Positions 34,087 through 47,760 are shown, counted from the first letter of the stretch. The stretch is 64,000 nt of DNA from Actinoplanes lutulentus (GCF_003259845.1 NZ_QLMJ01000005.1:310001-374000); one strand, 5' to 3'. The notes: generated by a model not told the origin, from the sequence alone. Made by a program: numbers and translations.

Positions 34087-36606
34087 ATGGCACGCCGCAA
34101 GTCCGAGAACCGCGTCGACCTGTCCGCTTTCGATCAGGCAGGCGCCCGGGTCATCGACAACCCACTGACCACCGAGGTCGAGGACTCCTACCTGGAGTAC
34201 GCGTACTCGGTCATCCACTCACGAGCGCTGCCCGACGCCCGGGACGGCCTCAAACCGGTGCACCGGCGGATCCTCTGGTCGATGTCCGAGCAGAACCACC
34301 GGCCCGACCGGCCGTACGTGAAGTCCGCCCGGGTGGTCGGCGACGTCATGGGTAAGTACCACCCGCACGGTGACGTCGCGATCTACGACGCCCTGGTCCG
34401 CCTCGCCCAGGACTTCTCGCTCAACACGCCGCTCATCGACGGCCACGGCAACTTCGGCTCGCCCGACGACGGCCCGGCCGCCGCTCGGTACACCGAGGCG
34501 CGGATGTCGCCCGAGGCGATGCTGCTGGTCGGCGAGCTCGGCGAGGGCACCGTCGACTTCCGGCCCACCTACGACGGCTCCGAGCAGGAGCCCAAGGTGC
34601 TGCCGGCGGCCTTCCCGAACCTGCTGGTCAACGGCACGTCCGGGATCGCGGTCGGGATGGCGACCAACATGATCCCGCACAACCTCGGCGAGGTCGTGGC
34701 TGCCGCCCGGCACCTGATCACCAACCCGGACGCCGACCTCGACGAGCTGATGCGCTTCGTGCCCGGCCCCGACCTGCCCACCGGCGGTCAGCTGCTCGGG
34801 CTCGACGAGGTGCGGCGGGCGTACGAGACCGGCCGTGGCGTGGTCCGCATGCGTGCCCGCGCCCAGACCGGCCTGCTTGAGGGCGGCCGCGGCCGTCAGG
34901 CGATCACGGTGACCGAGCTGCCCTACGGCGTCGGCACCGAGAAGATCATCGAAGCCATCACCGACGAGGTGAAAGGCAAGCTGATCACCTCGGGCCCGCG
35001 GCGCGGCCAGCGTCAGGCGGCCCGCCTGGTCGGCATCTCCGACGTGAAGGACCTGACCGACCGCGAGCACGGCACCCGGCTCGTGATCGAGTGCAAGATC
35101 GGCGTCAACCCGCAGGCGCTGCTCGCCGACCTCTACCGGCTGACCCCGCTGGAGACCTCGTTCGGCATCAACAACCTGGTGCTGGTGGACGGTCAGCCGC
35201 GGACGCTCGGCCTCAAGGCGCTGCTGGAGGTGTTCGTCCAGCACCGCTACGAGGTGGTGACGCGGCGGACGTTGTTCCGGCGTACCAAGCGTGAGGATCG
35301 TCTGCACCTCGTCGACGGCCTGCTCATCGCCCTGATCGACATCGACCGGGTGGTCGCGTTGATCCGGTCCAGCGACGACGCGACGGCCGCCAAGGCCGGC
35401 CTGATGAGCGAGTTCGGGCTCTCCGAGATCCAGGCGACGTACATCCTGGACACCCCGCTGCGCCGGCTCACCCGGTTCGACCGGATCGAGCTGGAGACCG
35501 AGCAGGAACGCCTGCGCGGCGAGATCGCCGAGCTGACCCTGATCCTGGACAACGAGGACGTGCTCAAGCAGCTGGTCTCCGACGAGCTCGCCGCGGTCGC
35601 CTCCGAGTTCGGCCGGCCCCGGCACACCACGCTGATCGACGGCGACCTGAAAGAGGTCCTCGCCGCCTCGGTCCCGGCCGGCCCGCTCGAGGTCGCCGAC
35701 GACCCCTGCCAGGTGATCCTCTCCGCGACCGGGCTGATCGCCCGGACCGCCGCGGAAAGTGAGGAGAGCACCGAGGCGCGCAAGCGCAGCGGCCGGGTCA
35801 AGCACGACGCGGTACGCGCGGTCATCCACTCCACCGCCCGCGGCCGGATCCTGCTGGTCACCAACCGGGGCCGCGCTTTCAAGACCGACGTGCTGACCCT
35901 GCCGGTCCTCCCCGAGCAGTCCGGCACCGTCTCGATCCGCGGCGGCATGTCCGCCTCCGAGCTGGTGCCGCTGGACAAGGGCGAGCGCGTCGTCGGCATG
36001 GCCCCACTCACCCCCGGCGACTCGCCAGGCCTCGCCATGGGTACGAAACTCGGCATCGTGAAGGTGTGCGCACCGGAGTGGCCGGTCCGCTCCGACGAGT
36101 TCGAGGTCATCACGCTGAAAGAGGGCGACGAGCTCCTCCAGGCGACCTGGCTCACCGACGGTGCCGAGGCACTGGTCTTCGTCACCTCCGACGCGTCACT
36201 GCTCCGATTCCCGGCCAAGCTGGTCCGTCCGCAGGGCCTCAAGGGCGGCGGCATGGCCGGCATCAGCCTCGGGGCCGAGTCCGAGGTGCTGTCCTTCAAC
36301 GCGGTGTCCACGTCGGACCCCCAGCACGGCGAACCGATGGTCGTCACCTCGACCGGCACCCAGGTGAAGGTCTCCCCCTTCGCGTCCTACCCCGCCAAGG
36401 GCCGGGCGACCGGCGGCGTGCGGGTGCAGCGGTTCCTCAAGGGCGAGACGCAGCTGACGGTGGCGTGGGTCGGCCCGCGCCCGGTCGGAGCGTCAGCCAC
36501 AGGCGACCCGGTGGAACTGCCCGAGCCGGACGCCCGCCGAGACGGCTCAGGGGCGGCAGTAATCATGGGCCCCCAGCTGATCGGCCACCTGATCGAACGC
36601 GACTGA
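34087..36606 (+). CDS. parC: DNA topoisomerase IV subunit A (ParC/GyrA family)
   Basis: An 839-residue breakage-reunion subunit. The N-terminal winged-helix domain has DGLKPVHRRIL and KYHPHGD, and catalytic Tyr135 in AARYTEARM forms the DNA-phosphotyrosine bond. A coiled-coil follows (about 420-490), then a C-terminal beta-pinwheel from about 530. I see no canonical GyrA box (QRRGGKG), which favours the ParC assignment. ATG 34087 with AGAGG upstream is used; a TTG immediately before is less likely. It is co-transcribed with parE, and a hairpin at 36624-36651 ends the operon. Confidence 0.85.
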   Translation: MARRKSENRVDLSAFDQAGARVIDNPLTTEVEDSYLEYAYSVIHSRALPDARDGLKPVHRRILWSMSEQNHRPDRPYVKSARVVGDVMGKYHPHGDVAIYDALVRLAQDFSLNTPLIDGHGNFGSPDDGPAAARYTEARMSPEAMLLVGELGEGTVDFRPTYDGSEQEPKVLPAAFPNLLVNGTSGIAVGMATNMIPHNLGEVVAAARHLITNPDADLDELMRFVPGPDLPTGGQLLGLDEVRRAYETGRGVVRMRARAQTGLLEGGRGRQAITVTELPYGVGTEKIIEAITDEVKGKLITSGPRRGQRQAARLVGISDVKDLTDREHGTRLVIECKIGVNPQALLADLYRLTPLETSFGINNLVLVDGQPRTLGLKALLEVFVQHRYEVVTRRTLFRRTKREDRLHLVDGLLIALIDIDRVVALIRSSDDATAAKAGLMSEFGLSEIQATYILDTPLRRLTRFDRIELETEQERLRGEIAELTLILDNEDVLKQLVSDELAAVASEFGRPRHTTLIDGDLKEVLAASVPAGPLEVADDPCQVILSATGLIARTAAESEESTEARKRSGRVKHDAVRAVIHSTARGRILLVTNRGRAFKTDVLTLPVLPEQSGTVSIRGGMSASELVPLDKGERVVGMAPLTPGDSPGLAMGTKLGIVKVCAPEWPVRSDEFEVITLKEGDELLQATWLTDGAEALVFVTSDASLLRFPAKLVRPQGLKGGGMAGISLGAESEVLSFNAVSTSDPQHGEPMVVTSTGTQVKVSPFASYPAKGRATGGVRVQRFLKGETQLTVAWVGPRPVGASATGDPVELPEPDARRDGSGAAVIMGPQLIGHLIERD

Positions 36607-36623
36607 GCATCACCCCCTTCGCT

Positions 36624-36651
36624 GGCCGCCGGGCGTTTTCACCCGGCGGCC
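36624..36651 (+). terminator. Terminator of the parE-parC operon
   Basis: GGCCGCCGGG (36624-36633) pairs perfectly with CCCGGCGGCC (36642-36651) around an 8-nt loop containing TTTT. Confidence 0.75.
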
Positions 36652-36797
36652 CCAGCACTGCCTTTCTTGCTCTTCCGCCTCATCGCGGCCCGTAACGCGC
36701 ACCGGTCATCACCAAGCCAGTAGCCGCTGGGGTCCGGTTATGGCCGCCCGCGCGCTGGCACACGGCTGAGGCTCAGCTTGATCGGCTTGAGGCAGGA

Positions 36798-36871
36798 GCG
36801 GCGAGCGCCCGTTCAGGTTCGCTGACCGCGGTCTTGGGGCGGTGAGCGCCTGTTCGCGTGCGCTGACCGCC
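36798..36871. repeat. Pair of intergenic palindromes, relatives of those at 23.9 kb
   Basis: Palindrome 1 at 36798-36829 (8 of 10 pairs). Palindrome 2 at 36838-36871 (GGCGGTGAGCGC against GCGCTGACCGCC, 11 of 12). A third half, GGGGGCGGTGAACC, follows. The linker is TCTTGGGGCGG or TCCTGGGGGCGG, matching CTCTGGGGGCG in the other locus. Confidence 0.5.
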
Positions 36872-36926
36872 GTCCTGGGGGCGGTGAACCGGAACGCGGG
36901 CACACGCAATCGACCGGCAGCGATGA

Positions 36927-37013
36927 TGAGGCCTCACCGATCGCGTGTGTGAGCTCCTGTCGTGGCCCTGGCGTAGTCGAAGACGCACCGTTCCAATGCG
37001 TGCGACCCCATCC
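36927..37013. repeat. Dispersed intergenic repeat, copy B
   Basis: The right part, 36960-37013, is about 80% identical to 23646-23699. The flanking terminal inverted repeats seen in copy A are degraded here. Confidence 0.5.
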
Positions 37014-37103
37014 CCGCGAATCGCGCCCATCCGTGCGGATCCGTCCCCGCCCGCTCGCGCCGGACCGGACACGATCGGCAACCGACTTGTGCCCGGAGCT
37101 CTC

Positions 37104-38072
37104 TCAGCGGGCTTCTGTCAGCGCCCGGATCGTGGACACCTCGGACGGCGTCAACCGGCCCCGGGCCTCCGCCGCCACGCACTCCGCCAATTCGGCACGG
37201 TTCTTGACGCCCAGCACCACACTCGAAACCCCCGGCACGCTCAGCGCATACCGATGCGCCAGCACCGCCGCCGGCTCGCCCCACTCGGCCGCGAGCTTGC
37301 GGAACCCCGCCGCCCGGGCGAAGTCCACAGCAGCCGGATGATCAGCCGGCACCGCGCGATCCAGCGAACCAGCGAGTGAACCCGCCGCCACCACCCGAAT
37401 GCCCAGCACCGGCACACCCTGCGAACCAGCCGCCGCGACCAGCGCCGGACCATCAGGCGTTACATCCGGATAAATCCACATGTCGCCGTTCAGATCGAGC
37501 GCGTTCACGATCACCTGAGCGGCATCCGGCCGCGGCGACGACGTCAGCGCCTCCACCGTCGACGCCGGATGCCCGACCGCCGTGATCCCCCACCCCCGGA
37601 TCAGGCCCTCAGCGCGCAACCGCTCGAACGCCGGCACCACAGCATCCTGATACGACGAGAAGTGGATCGTCCCAGCAGCCGTAGCCGACCCGTCCAGCGG
37701 CAGCAACTGCGTGTGCAGCAGCAGGAGATCAACGTGCGACCGGCCCAGCCGCGAAAGGCTGCCGGACAGACTGCGCCGGATCAGCCCGTCGAAATCCCCA
37801 CCCGGCGGCACATCGTGGACCTGCACCTTCGTGGTGACCAGAACATCAGGCGCCGGCCGGGCCCGCAGCGCCGCACCCACCACCCGCTCCGCCTCGAAAT
37901 CGTCGCCATAACTGGGCGCCACGTCCAGCATGGTGATCCCCGCGTCGACAGCGGCGTGCACGGTCGCCACCGCCTCGTCGCGGTCGGTGCTTCCCCAGAC
38001 GCCGCCGAGCCCGCCACCGCCGAGGGTGAGAGCGCTGATCTGCCCAAGCCTGCCGAAATCTCTGCGTTCCAT
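37104..38072 (-). CDS. Aldo/keto reductase
   Basis: A 322-residue (beta/alpha)8 NAD(P)H oxidoreductase from ATG 38072. The catalytic tetrad is recognisable: Asp in MLDVAPSYG, the Tyr of the same motif, Lys in TTKVQ, and His in LLLLHTQLL. It resembles the YghZ/L-galactose-dehydrogenase-like branch with GGGGLGGVWG near the N-terminus. The carbonyl substrate is not predictable. The open frame reaching 38177 lacks coding character. It is monocistronic, ending against the repeat region. Confidence 0.85.
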   Translation of the reverse strand: MERRDFGRLGQISALTLGGGGLGGVWGSTDRDEAVATVHAAVDAGITMLDVAPSYGDDFEAERVVGAALRARPAPDVLVTTKVQVHDVPPGGDFDGLIRRSLSGSLSRLGRSHVDLLLLHTQLLPLDGSATAAGTIHFSSYQDAVVPAFERLRAEGLIRGWGITAVGHPASTVEALTSSPRPDAAQVIVNALDLNGDMWIYPDVTPDGPALVAAAGSQGVPVLGIRVVAAGSLAGSLDRAVPADHPAAVDFARAAGFRKLAAEWGEPAAVLAHRYALSVPGVSSVVLGVKNRAELAECVAAEARGRLTPSEVSTIRALTEAR

Positions 38073-38195
38073 AATCCCGACGCTAGAACCTGGAGCGCAC
38101 TCCAGGGCAACCCCGAAAACCGCGAGAGAGCGGAGCCGCGGCCATCTGCCGCGCCTTCCGCTCTCCGGTGGGTTCAAGCCCCAGCGTGGGTACGC

Positions 38196-38396
38196 CTATT
38201 CGCTGGGCGCCGGAACATCGCAGGTGATCTTAGGGTTGACGCCCATCCAGTTGAGCGGCCCGGCAAGCGTGGTGACGATGACCGTGCCCGCCTCCGCACA
38301 GCTCGCGTCGCCGGAATCCTTGAAGTAGCCACGTTCGAATGCCGCAACGACACCGAGAACGAGCCAGATGACAACTATGACCGCACCGATACGCAT
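38196..38396 (-). CDS. Small membrane protein
   Basis: A 66-residue protein: membrane helix at residues 2-19, a charged FERGYFKD, then a Cys-containing segment with NWMGVNPKITCDV and two cysteines (about 33 and 59) that could form a disulfide outside the membrane. GAGGAGG lies 7 nt before ATG 38396, a strong ribosome site that supports real translation. I recognise it as the kind of small conserved actinobacterial membrane protein with no known function. Confidence 0.65.
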   Translation of the reverse strand: MRIGAVIVVIWLVLGVVAAFERGYFKDSGDASCAEAGTVIVTTLAGPLNWMGVNPKITCDVPAPSE

Positions 38397-38441
38397 CGGG
38401 GACCTCCTCAGCCGGGGATGCGCGGCTGATACCCCGCAGCG

Positions 38442-39269
38442 TCAGTTCCCCAAACGCCGCGCCTGCAACGTGTATGAATGCGGCAACCGTTCCGGCTTCT
38501 CGATCAGCTGGTTCTCGCCGCCGCCGATCTGGTGCATCCGGCCGGGGAGCGCGTCCCACGGGACCGATTGATGCTCCTCAAGCCCGGTCACGGTCAGGCC
38601 GGCGTCGAGGACCGCGGTGACGATCTCGCCGAGCCCGTGGTTCCACTCGTGGGTCGTGGTGTGCTGGAACTCGCTCTCGGTCGACACGTACGTGCCGGCC
38701 TCGTCGTAGATCTGCGGCTCGGCCTGCTCGAAGTACGGCTCGGAGATGGCGAGCACCCCGTCGGTACGGTAATAGTCGAGCGACCAGAGCACCGGGTGAC
38801 CTTCCCGGATGAACAGCCGTCCGCCCGGGGCGAGCAGCGACGCCACGGTCCGCGCCCAGCGCCGGATGTCGGGCAGCCAGCCGAGCGCGCCGATCCCGGT
38901 GTAGACCAGGTCGAACTCGCCGTCGAGCACGTCCCGGGCGGCGTAGACGTCGCTCTGCACATACGGAATCGAGGCCTTGGCCCGCTCGGCGATGGTCCGG
39001 GCCTGCTCCAGCGAGGCGCCGGAGAAGTCGAGGCCGGTCATGGTGGCGCCGAGCCGCGACAGCGAGACCGTGTCGGTGCCGATGTGGCACTGCAGGTGCA
39101 CGCCGCGCAGCCCGGCGATGTCACCGAGGCGGGGCCTGTCGAATCGGACGACCTCACTGAGGTACGCGGGATCGCTCGCGAAGTCCTCGACGTGGTAGTC
39201 GGGGGAGGCGGCATGTGCGGGTGCGCGCTCGTCCCAGTTCGCGCGGTTGACGTCGAGATACTCGGTCAT
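38442..39269 (-). CDS. Class I SAM-dependent methyltransferase
   Basis: A 275-residue methyltransferase. Motif I is HLQCHIGTDTVSLSRLGA, an unusual form where Gly-x-Gly is replaced by Cys-His-Ile-Gly. Motif II is GLDFS, followed by VYAARDVLDGEFDLVYTGIG. The pattern is that of Methyltransf_25/UbiE-like small-molecule enzymes. The ATG overlaps the beta-glucosidase stop by 4 bp, so it is translationally coupled to the sugar locus even though a methyl-transfer role in glucoside use is not obvious. Confidence 0.75.
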   Translation of the reverse strand: MTEYLDVNRANWDERAPAHAASPDYHVEDFASDPAYLSEVVRFDRPRLGDIAGLRGVHLQCHIGTDTVSLSRLGATMTGLDFSGASLEQARTIAERAKASIPYVQSDVYAARDVLDGEFDLVYTGIGALGWLPDIRRWARTVASLLAPGGRLFIREGHPVLWSLDYYRTDGVLAISEPYFEQAEPQIYDEAGTYVSTESEFQHTTTHEWNHGLGEIVTAVLDAGLTVTGLEEHQSVPWDALPGRMHQIGGGENQLIEKPERLPHSYTLQARRLGN

Positions 39270-40582
39270 GCGCCGGAGCGTACGCGGTCACGGAACCACA
39301 GTGCGCTCCTTTTCGGCGTCCGCACCTGGGTCTCGTAGTCGACGTGCACCAGGCCGAACCGTTTCGCGTACCCCTCGGCCCATTCGAAGTTGTCCATGAG
39401 TGACCAGGCGAAGTAACCGCGCACGTCCGCGCCGGCGGCGCGGGCGGCGAAGACCGCGTCGACGTGGGCCGCGATGTACGCGGTCCGTTCGTGATCAGCG
39501 ATGAACCCGGTCGCGTCGGGGACGTCGTCGTAGACGGCGCCGTTCTCGGTGACGGCGAGCGGGATGCCGTAGTCGTCGTGCAGGCGCCGCAGCAGCGTGG
39601 TGAACCGGTCCGGGGTGATCGGCCAGTTCAACGCGGTCCGGGGTACGTCGGGGTAGATCTCCCGGACCACGGGCAGGCCGGCCGCGTCGGCCGTGTTGCC
39701 GTCGAGGTCGTACCCGGAGAAGTCCTGTCCGAAGTAGAAGTTGACGCCGAGGATGTCGATCGGCGCCGAGATGATCTTCAGGTCGCCGTCCAGGATCGGC
39801 AGGGCGAAGCCGCGCGCGTCCAGATGGGCGAGCACGTCGTCGGGGTAACTGCCGCGGGCGATCGGGTCGAGGAAGATCCGGGTGCCCATCCCGTCGGCGA
39901 GCCGGGCGGCCGCGACGTCCAGCGGATCGTCGGAGGCCGGGGTAGCGGTGCCGATGTTGAGAGCCGGCCCGACGATGTTCCCGTCGCGGCGGAGGGAAGA
40001 GGCCACCAGGCCGTGTCCCAGCAACAGGTGGTGCGTCGCGTCCAGGGCCGCCCCGAAATCCTTGCGGCCCGGGGCGTGCACCCCGTGCTCGTAGCCGAGA
40101 TAGGCCACACACCACGGCTCGTTGACGGTTCCCCAGTTGCGCACGCGATCCTGGAGGCGATCAACAACGAACGACGAATACTCGGCGAACCGATAGGCCG
40201 TGTCCCGGTTCGGCCAGCCGCCGGCGTCCTCCAGCTCCTGCGGCAGGTCCCAGTGGTACAGCGTCAGCCACGGGTCGATCCCGGCGGCGAGCAGCTCGTC
40301 GACGAGGCGGTCGTAGAAGTCCAGCCCGGCCGGGTTCGCCGGACCGCGGCCGCCGGGCTGCACCCGCGTCCAGGAGACCGAGAAACGGTACGCGTCGACG
40401 CCCAGGCTCTTGATCAGCTGAACGTCGTCGGTCATCCGGTGGTAGTGGTCGCACGCCACCTCACCGGTCTCACCGACCACGTCCCGGGCGAAGGTGTCCC
40501 AGATGGACGCGGTGCGCCCGTCCTTGAACGCGGCGCCCTCGATCTGGTAGGCCGAGGTGGCCACTCCCCACGTGAATGTCAC
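39266..40582 (-). CDS. Family 1 beta-glucosidase
   Basis: A 438-residue glycoside hydrolase from GTG 40582 (AGGGGAT upstream), giving the typical GH1 opening FTWGVATSAYQIEGA. The acid/base is Glu155 in TVNEPW and the nucleophile Glu346 in VTENG, so it is a retaining enzyme. There is no signal peptide, so it acts in the cytoplasm on imported glucosides such as cellobiose. The frame to 40759 is a shadow. It sits downstream of an ABC uptake operon, separated by a hairpin with a T-rich flank (40620-40653), so it may be partly uncoupled from it; the methyltransferase follows with 4-bp overlap. Confidence 0.92.
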   Translation of the reverse strand: MTFTWGVATSAYQIEGAAFKDGRTASIWDTFARDVVGETGEVACDHYHRMTDDVQLIKSLGVDAYRFSVSWTRVQPGGRGPANPAGLDFYDRLVDELLAAGIDPWLTLYHWDLPQELEDAGGWPNRDTAYRFAEYSSFVVDRLQDRVRNWGTVNEPWCVAYLGYEHGVHAPGRKDFGAALDATHHLLLGHGLVASSLRRDGNIVGPALNIGTATPASDDPLDVAAARLADGMGTRIFLDPIARGSYPDDVLAHLDARGFALPILDGDLKIISAPIDILGVNFYFGQDFSGYDLDGNTADAAGLPVVREIYPDVPRTALNWPITPDRFTTLLRRLHDDYGIPLAVTENGAVYDDVPDATGFIADHERTAYIAAHVDAVFAARAAGADVRGYFAWSLMDNFEWAEGYAKRFGLVHVDYETQVRTPKRSALWFRDRVRSGA

Positions 40583-40619
40583 GAAGTATCCCCTAAAAAG
40601 AAGACCAAAAAGACAAAGT

Positions 40620-40653
40620 GAAGGCCGGTCCCGACGGCATGGGACCGGCCTTC
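40620..40653 (-). terminator. Hairpin between ABC operon and beta-glucosidase
   Basis: GAAGGCCGGTCCC (40620-40632) pairs perfectly with 40641-40653. In the leftward direction it is followed by a T-rich run (CTTTGTCTTTTTGG), making it the most classical intrinsic terminator of the window. Confidence 0.75.
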
Positions 40654-40655
40654 TG

Positions 40656-42712
<2,057 letters not shown>

Positions 42713-42715
42713 AGC

Positions 42716-43692
42716 TCAGCCCTCCTTGCGGGTGCGCGGGTCGAGGAGCAGGTACGCGATGTCCGCCAGCAGGTTCGCGACCAGCACCGAGATCGTGATG
42801 ATCAGGAAGACGCCCTGCATGAGCGGGTAGTCGGAGGCTCCCAGAGCCTGGAAGAGCTGGAACCCGACGCCCGGGTACGAGAAGACGATCTCCACGAGCA
42901 GCGTGCCGCCGACGATGAACCCGAGCGACAGGGCGAACCCGGACACGTTCGGCAGCAGCGCGTTGCGTGCCGCGTAACTCATCGCCACCCGGCGGTCGGT
43001 GAGGCCCTTCGCGTGCGCCACGGTGATGTAGTCCTCCGAGGCGACGGTGACCATCATGTTGCGCATGCTGAGGATCCAGCCACTGACCGAGGAGATCAGG
43101 ATGGTCAGCGCCGGCAGCAGGCTGTGCTGAATGGCGCTCGGGATGAAGTACTGGTCCCAGGCCGGCACCAGGCCACTGTCGAAGCCGCCGGACGACGGGA
43201 AGAAGCTGTCCGGCCCGGTGAGCAGGTAGATCGCGATGATGCCGAGCCAGAAATACGGCACCGACGACAGGAACGTGGTGACCGGCAGCAGGCCGTCGGC
43301 CCACGAGCCGCGCCGCCAGCCGGCCAGGATGCCGAGGCTGGTGCCGAGGAAGAAGCTGATCACCGTGGTGATGCCGACCAGCAGCAGCGTCCATGGCAGG
43401 CTGCTGGCGAGGATCTCGGAGACCGGCGTCGGGAAGAACGTGAACGACAGGCCCAGGTCGCCGCGGAGCAGCTGCCCCCAGTAATCGACGTACTCCTGCC
43501 AGATGTTCGCGTCCTTGTCGAGTCCGAAAAGGACGTACAGCGAGTCGATCGCCTGGCTGCTCAGCTGACCCTGGTACTTGGTGATCAGGGCCTGCACCGG
43601 GTCACCGGGGATCATCCGGGGGATGAAGAAGTTCAGCGTGATCGCGGCCCACGCGGTGAAGAGATAGAAGGCCAGACGCTGCAGGAAATACT

Positions 43693-43696
<4 letters not shown>
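42716..43696 (-). CDS. Opp/Dpp-type ABC permease (DppB-like)
   Basis: A 326-residue permease with an N-terminal helix ([23 protein letters not shown], the classic DppB opening with MIPGDP), six membrane helices, and the EAA-type cytoplasmic loop (VAHAKGL). The GTG start overlaps the ATPase stop by 4 bp. It forms the channel together with the DppC-like protein. Confidence 0.87.
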
Positions 43697-44739
<1,043 letters not shown>

Positions 44740-44765
44740 TCCGGGTGTCCTTTGAACATGAGGAG

Positions 44766-44793
44766 CGGGCGCCCCGGCGAACCGGGGCGCCCG
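44766..44793 (-). terminator. Hairpin between binding protein and first ATPase gene
   Basis: A perfect 12-bp stem, CGGGCGCCCCGG (44766-44777) against 44782-44793, with CGAA as the loop. It lies 8 nt after the binding-protein stop. Such stem-loops commonly stabilise and partly terminate binding-protein mRNAs so that this protein exceeds the permease components. Confidence 0.7.
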
Positions 44794-44801
44794 TCAGGCG
44801 A

Positions 44802-46490
44802 TCAGGATTTGGCGGGCTGCAGACGCAGGACCACCTGCAGTGCGGCGGCCTGAGTGGGCTGCGCGGGCGCGTACGAGTCCGCGTCCGAGGGCCAGCCGAC
44901 CCAGTTCTTGGTGCTGTACGCGGCGCCGACGTTGTCCGAGCCGACCGGCAGCATCGGAGCCTGCTCCACGAAGATCTTCTGGATCGTGGCGAGCGCGGTC
45001 TTGCGGGCCGCGTCGTCGGTGGCGTTCGAGTACGCCTTCAGCGCGGCGGTCGCCTCCGGGCTCTGGAACCGGCCGAAGTTGCCCTGCTGAGCGGCGGTGC
45101 CGATCGGCTTGTAGAGGTCGCCGTCGAGCACGGTCTGGTAGATGTCGAACGGCGTCGAGCCTCCGTTGGTCCAGCGCATGCTGGCCTCGAAGTCGCCCTT
45201 CTGGATGTTCGCGTCCCAGACGTTCTGGTTCGGCTTCTCCACCGTCGCGGCGATGCCGATCTCGGCGAGGTTGCTCTTGATGATCTCCAGCGTGGTCTGG
45301 TAGTCCGACCACGGCGCCGGGTCACTGAGCTTGATGGTGACGGCCTTGCCGGACTTGTCCTTCAGCGTCGTGCCCTCCAGCTTGTAGCCGGACTGGGCGA
45401 GCAGCGCCTTGGCGCCCTCGACGTCGACCGAGAAGGTCTTGCCCTTGTACTCGTCGGCGATGTACGCGTCGCCGGCGCCCTCGGGCAGACCGGTGACGCT
45501 CTTGATCTCCGGGTGGAAGTAGCCGGCCTCGGCCTGAACGAAGATGTCGTTCCGGTTGATGACCATGTTCATGGCGCGGCGCAGGGCCGGGTCGTCGAAC
45601 GGCTTCTTCGTGGTGTTGATGTAGAGACCGTGGATGCCGAGCACGCCGGGCGCCCAGACCTTGTAGTTCGCCGGGTCCTTTGCCACGAACGTCTGCTCGT
45701 AGTTCGGGATGAAGACGAAGCTCCACTCGGCCTGACCGGTCGCCAGGGCCGTGGACTGCGCGTTGTTGTCCGCGTAGGAGGTGTAACGCAGCTCCTTGAC
45801 CTTGGGCGCGTCACCCCAGTAACCGCTCTCTCGGGCGGTAAGGATCGTCGCCTGCTGGGAGAACGACTTCAAAACGTACGGGCCACTGCCGACCGGCTCC
45901 TTGATGGTGTCGGTGGCCGGGTCGGCGATCTTCTCCCAGATGTGCTTCGGCACGATCGGGATCTGGCCGATCACCTTGTGCTGGGTGGTGAACTGGGAGG
46001 TCTTGAACGTGACCTTGACGTTGCTGCCGGTCACCGTGATCGCGTCGAACGGGATCGCGAAGATGTTCAGCGCCTCGTTGCTCTTGACCAGGTTCAGCGT
46101 GAACGCGACGTCCTCGGCGGTCAGCTTCTGGCCGTCCGACCAGGTCGCGCCGTCGCGGATCACCAGGTCGACGGTCTTGAAGTCCGGCGACCACTTGATC
46201 TCGCTGGCCAGCCACGGGGTCAGCGGGTCGGCCGGCTTGGTGTTGTTCCACTGGCCGAGCGGCTCGTAGATCATCCAGCGGTAACCGAGCGCCGCGCCCG
46301 CGGAGGTGCCGACGAACGGGTTGTTGTTCTCGGTCACCGTGCCGTTGGGCATACCGATCGAGAGGAAGTCGACCTGGTCACCGTTGCCGGCGTTCTTGGC
46401 GTTGTCGTTCGGTGATTCACCGCACGCGGCCAGCCCGCCCGTGGCGAGGACACCCGCCAGGGCGACCGCGAACAGTTTCCTTCTCTGCAT
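44802..46490 (-). CDS. ABC substrate-binding lipoprotein (SBP family 5)
   Basis: A 562-residue lipoprotein. The signal peptide ends with the lipobox LAAC at about residue 23. The mature protein has the family-5 pattern: [13 protein letters not shown] near the start, [31 protein letters not shown], and [12 protein letters not shown]. Family 5 binds peptides, nickel or oligosaccharides. With a GH1 enzyme and a LacI-type regulator alongside, beta-linked oligosaccharide is the likeliest ligand, though peptide cannot be excluded. GAGGAG lies 7 nt before the ATG. Confidence 0.88.
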   Translation of the reverse strand: MQRRKLFAVALAGVLATGGLAACGESPNDNAKNAGNGDQVDFLSIGMPNGTVTENNNPFVGTSAGAALGYRWMIYEPLGQWNNTKPADPLTPWLASEIKWSPDFKTVDLVIRDGATWSDGQKLTAEDVAFTLNLVKSNEALNIFAIPFDAITVTGSNVKVTFKTSQFTTQHKVIGQIPIVPKHIWEKIADPATDTIKEPVGSGPYVLKSFSQQATILTARESGYWGDAPKVKELRYTSYADNNAQSTALATGQAEWSFVFIPNYEQTFVAKDPANYKVWAPGVLGIHGLYINTTKKPFDDPALRRAMNMVINRNDIFVQAEAGYFHPEIKSVTGLPEGAGDAYIADEYKGKTFSVDVEGAKALLAQSGYKLEGTTLKDKSGKAVTIKLSDPAPWSDYQTTLEIIKSNLAEIGIAATVEKPNQNVWDANIQKGDFEASMRWTNGGSTPFDIYQTVLDGDLYKPIGTAAQQGNFGRFQSPEATAALKAYSNATDDAARKTALATIQKIFVEQAPMLPVGSDNVGAAYSTKNWVGWPSDADSYAPAQPTQAAALQVVLRLQPAKS

Positions 46491-46560
46491 CGCAAAACTC
46501 CTCAGGATTCAATGCCGGGTGAGAGGGGTGAGAGGGGTGCCCTAAGGCGTGCGGCATCGC

Positions 46561-46618
46561 TCGACCGGCATCAGCCGGTCGATGGGTGCCGCGGTGTCCC
46601 GGCCGTCATAGCGGCCGG
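46561..46618 (-). terminator. Two adjacent hairpins between regulator and binding-protein gene
   Basis: Hairpin 1: TCGACCGGC (46561-46569) with 46574-46582, loop ATCA. Hairpin 2: CCGGCCG (46599-46605) with 46612-46618. They may end the regulator mRNA or form the leader of the binding-protein mRNA. Confidence 0.55.
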
Positions 46619-46637
46619 TGGATATGGGTGACGCCGG

Positions 46638-47648
<1,011 letters not shown>

Positions 47649-47690
47649 TGCTCCTCCGAGGATGTATCCAGGTGGTTGCCCGTAGGTTTC

Positions 47691-47714
47691 GGAACCGGTT
47701 TCGGTACCGGTTCC
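47691..47714. promoter_or_regulatory. Two abutting LacI-type operator palindromes
   Basis: GGAACCGGTTTC (47691-47702) and GGTACCGGTTCC (47703-47714) are each near-palindromes with the central CCGG typical of LacI-family sites. They lie 43-66 nt upstream of the regulator's GTG. Confidence 0.55.
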
Positions 47715-47760
47715 GGCAGTCAACCTCAGTGAGGGCCGTCACGTCAATGTGCCGAGGGAT

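Larger units (their letters stand above)
36607..37103. other. Gene-free 500-bp stretch with repeats and terminator
   Basis: After the terminator at 36624-36651 there is no frame with coding character. Two palindromes of the 23.9-kb family lie at 36798-36829 and 36838-36871, and the relative of the 23.6-kb element is at about 36927-37013. The remainder to 37103 shows nothing recognisable. Confidence 0.55.

Noticed and set aside
31878..34100. Very long leftward open frame (about 740 codons) across parE
   Set aside because: It is the antisense shadow of a well-motifed parE. The composition is Val/Gly/Asp/Arg/His-rich without domains, as expected from GC3-biased sequence read on the opposite strand.
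34219..35829. Leftward open frame of about 536 codons across parC
   Set aside because: Antisense to the ParC catalytic and coiled-coil regions; no domain pattern and no ribosome site.
44745..46415. Rightward open frame of about 556 codons across the binding-protein gene
   Set aside because: Shadow of the family-5 binding protein, which has a lipobox and clear family motifs on the other strand.
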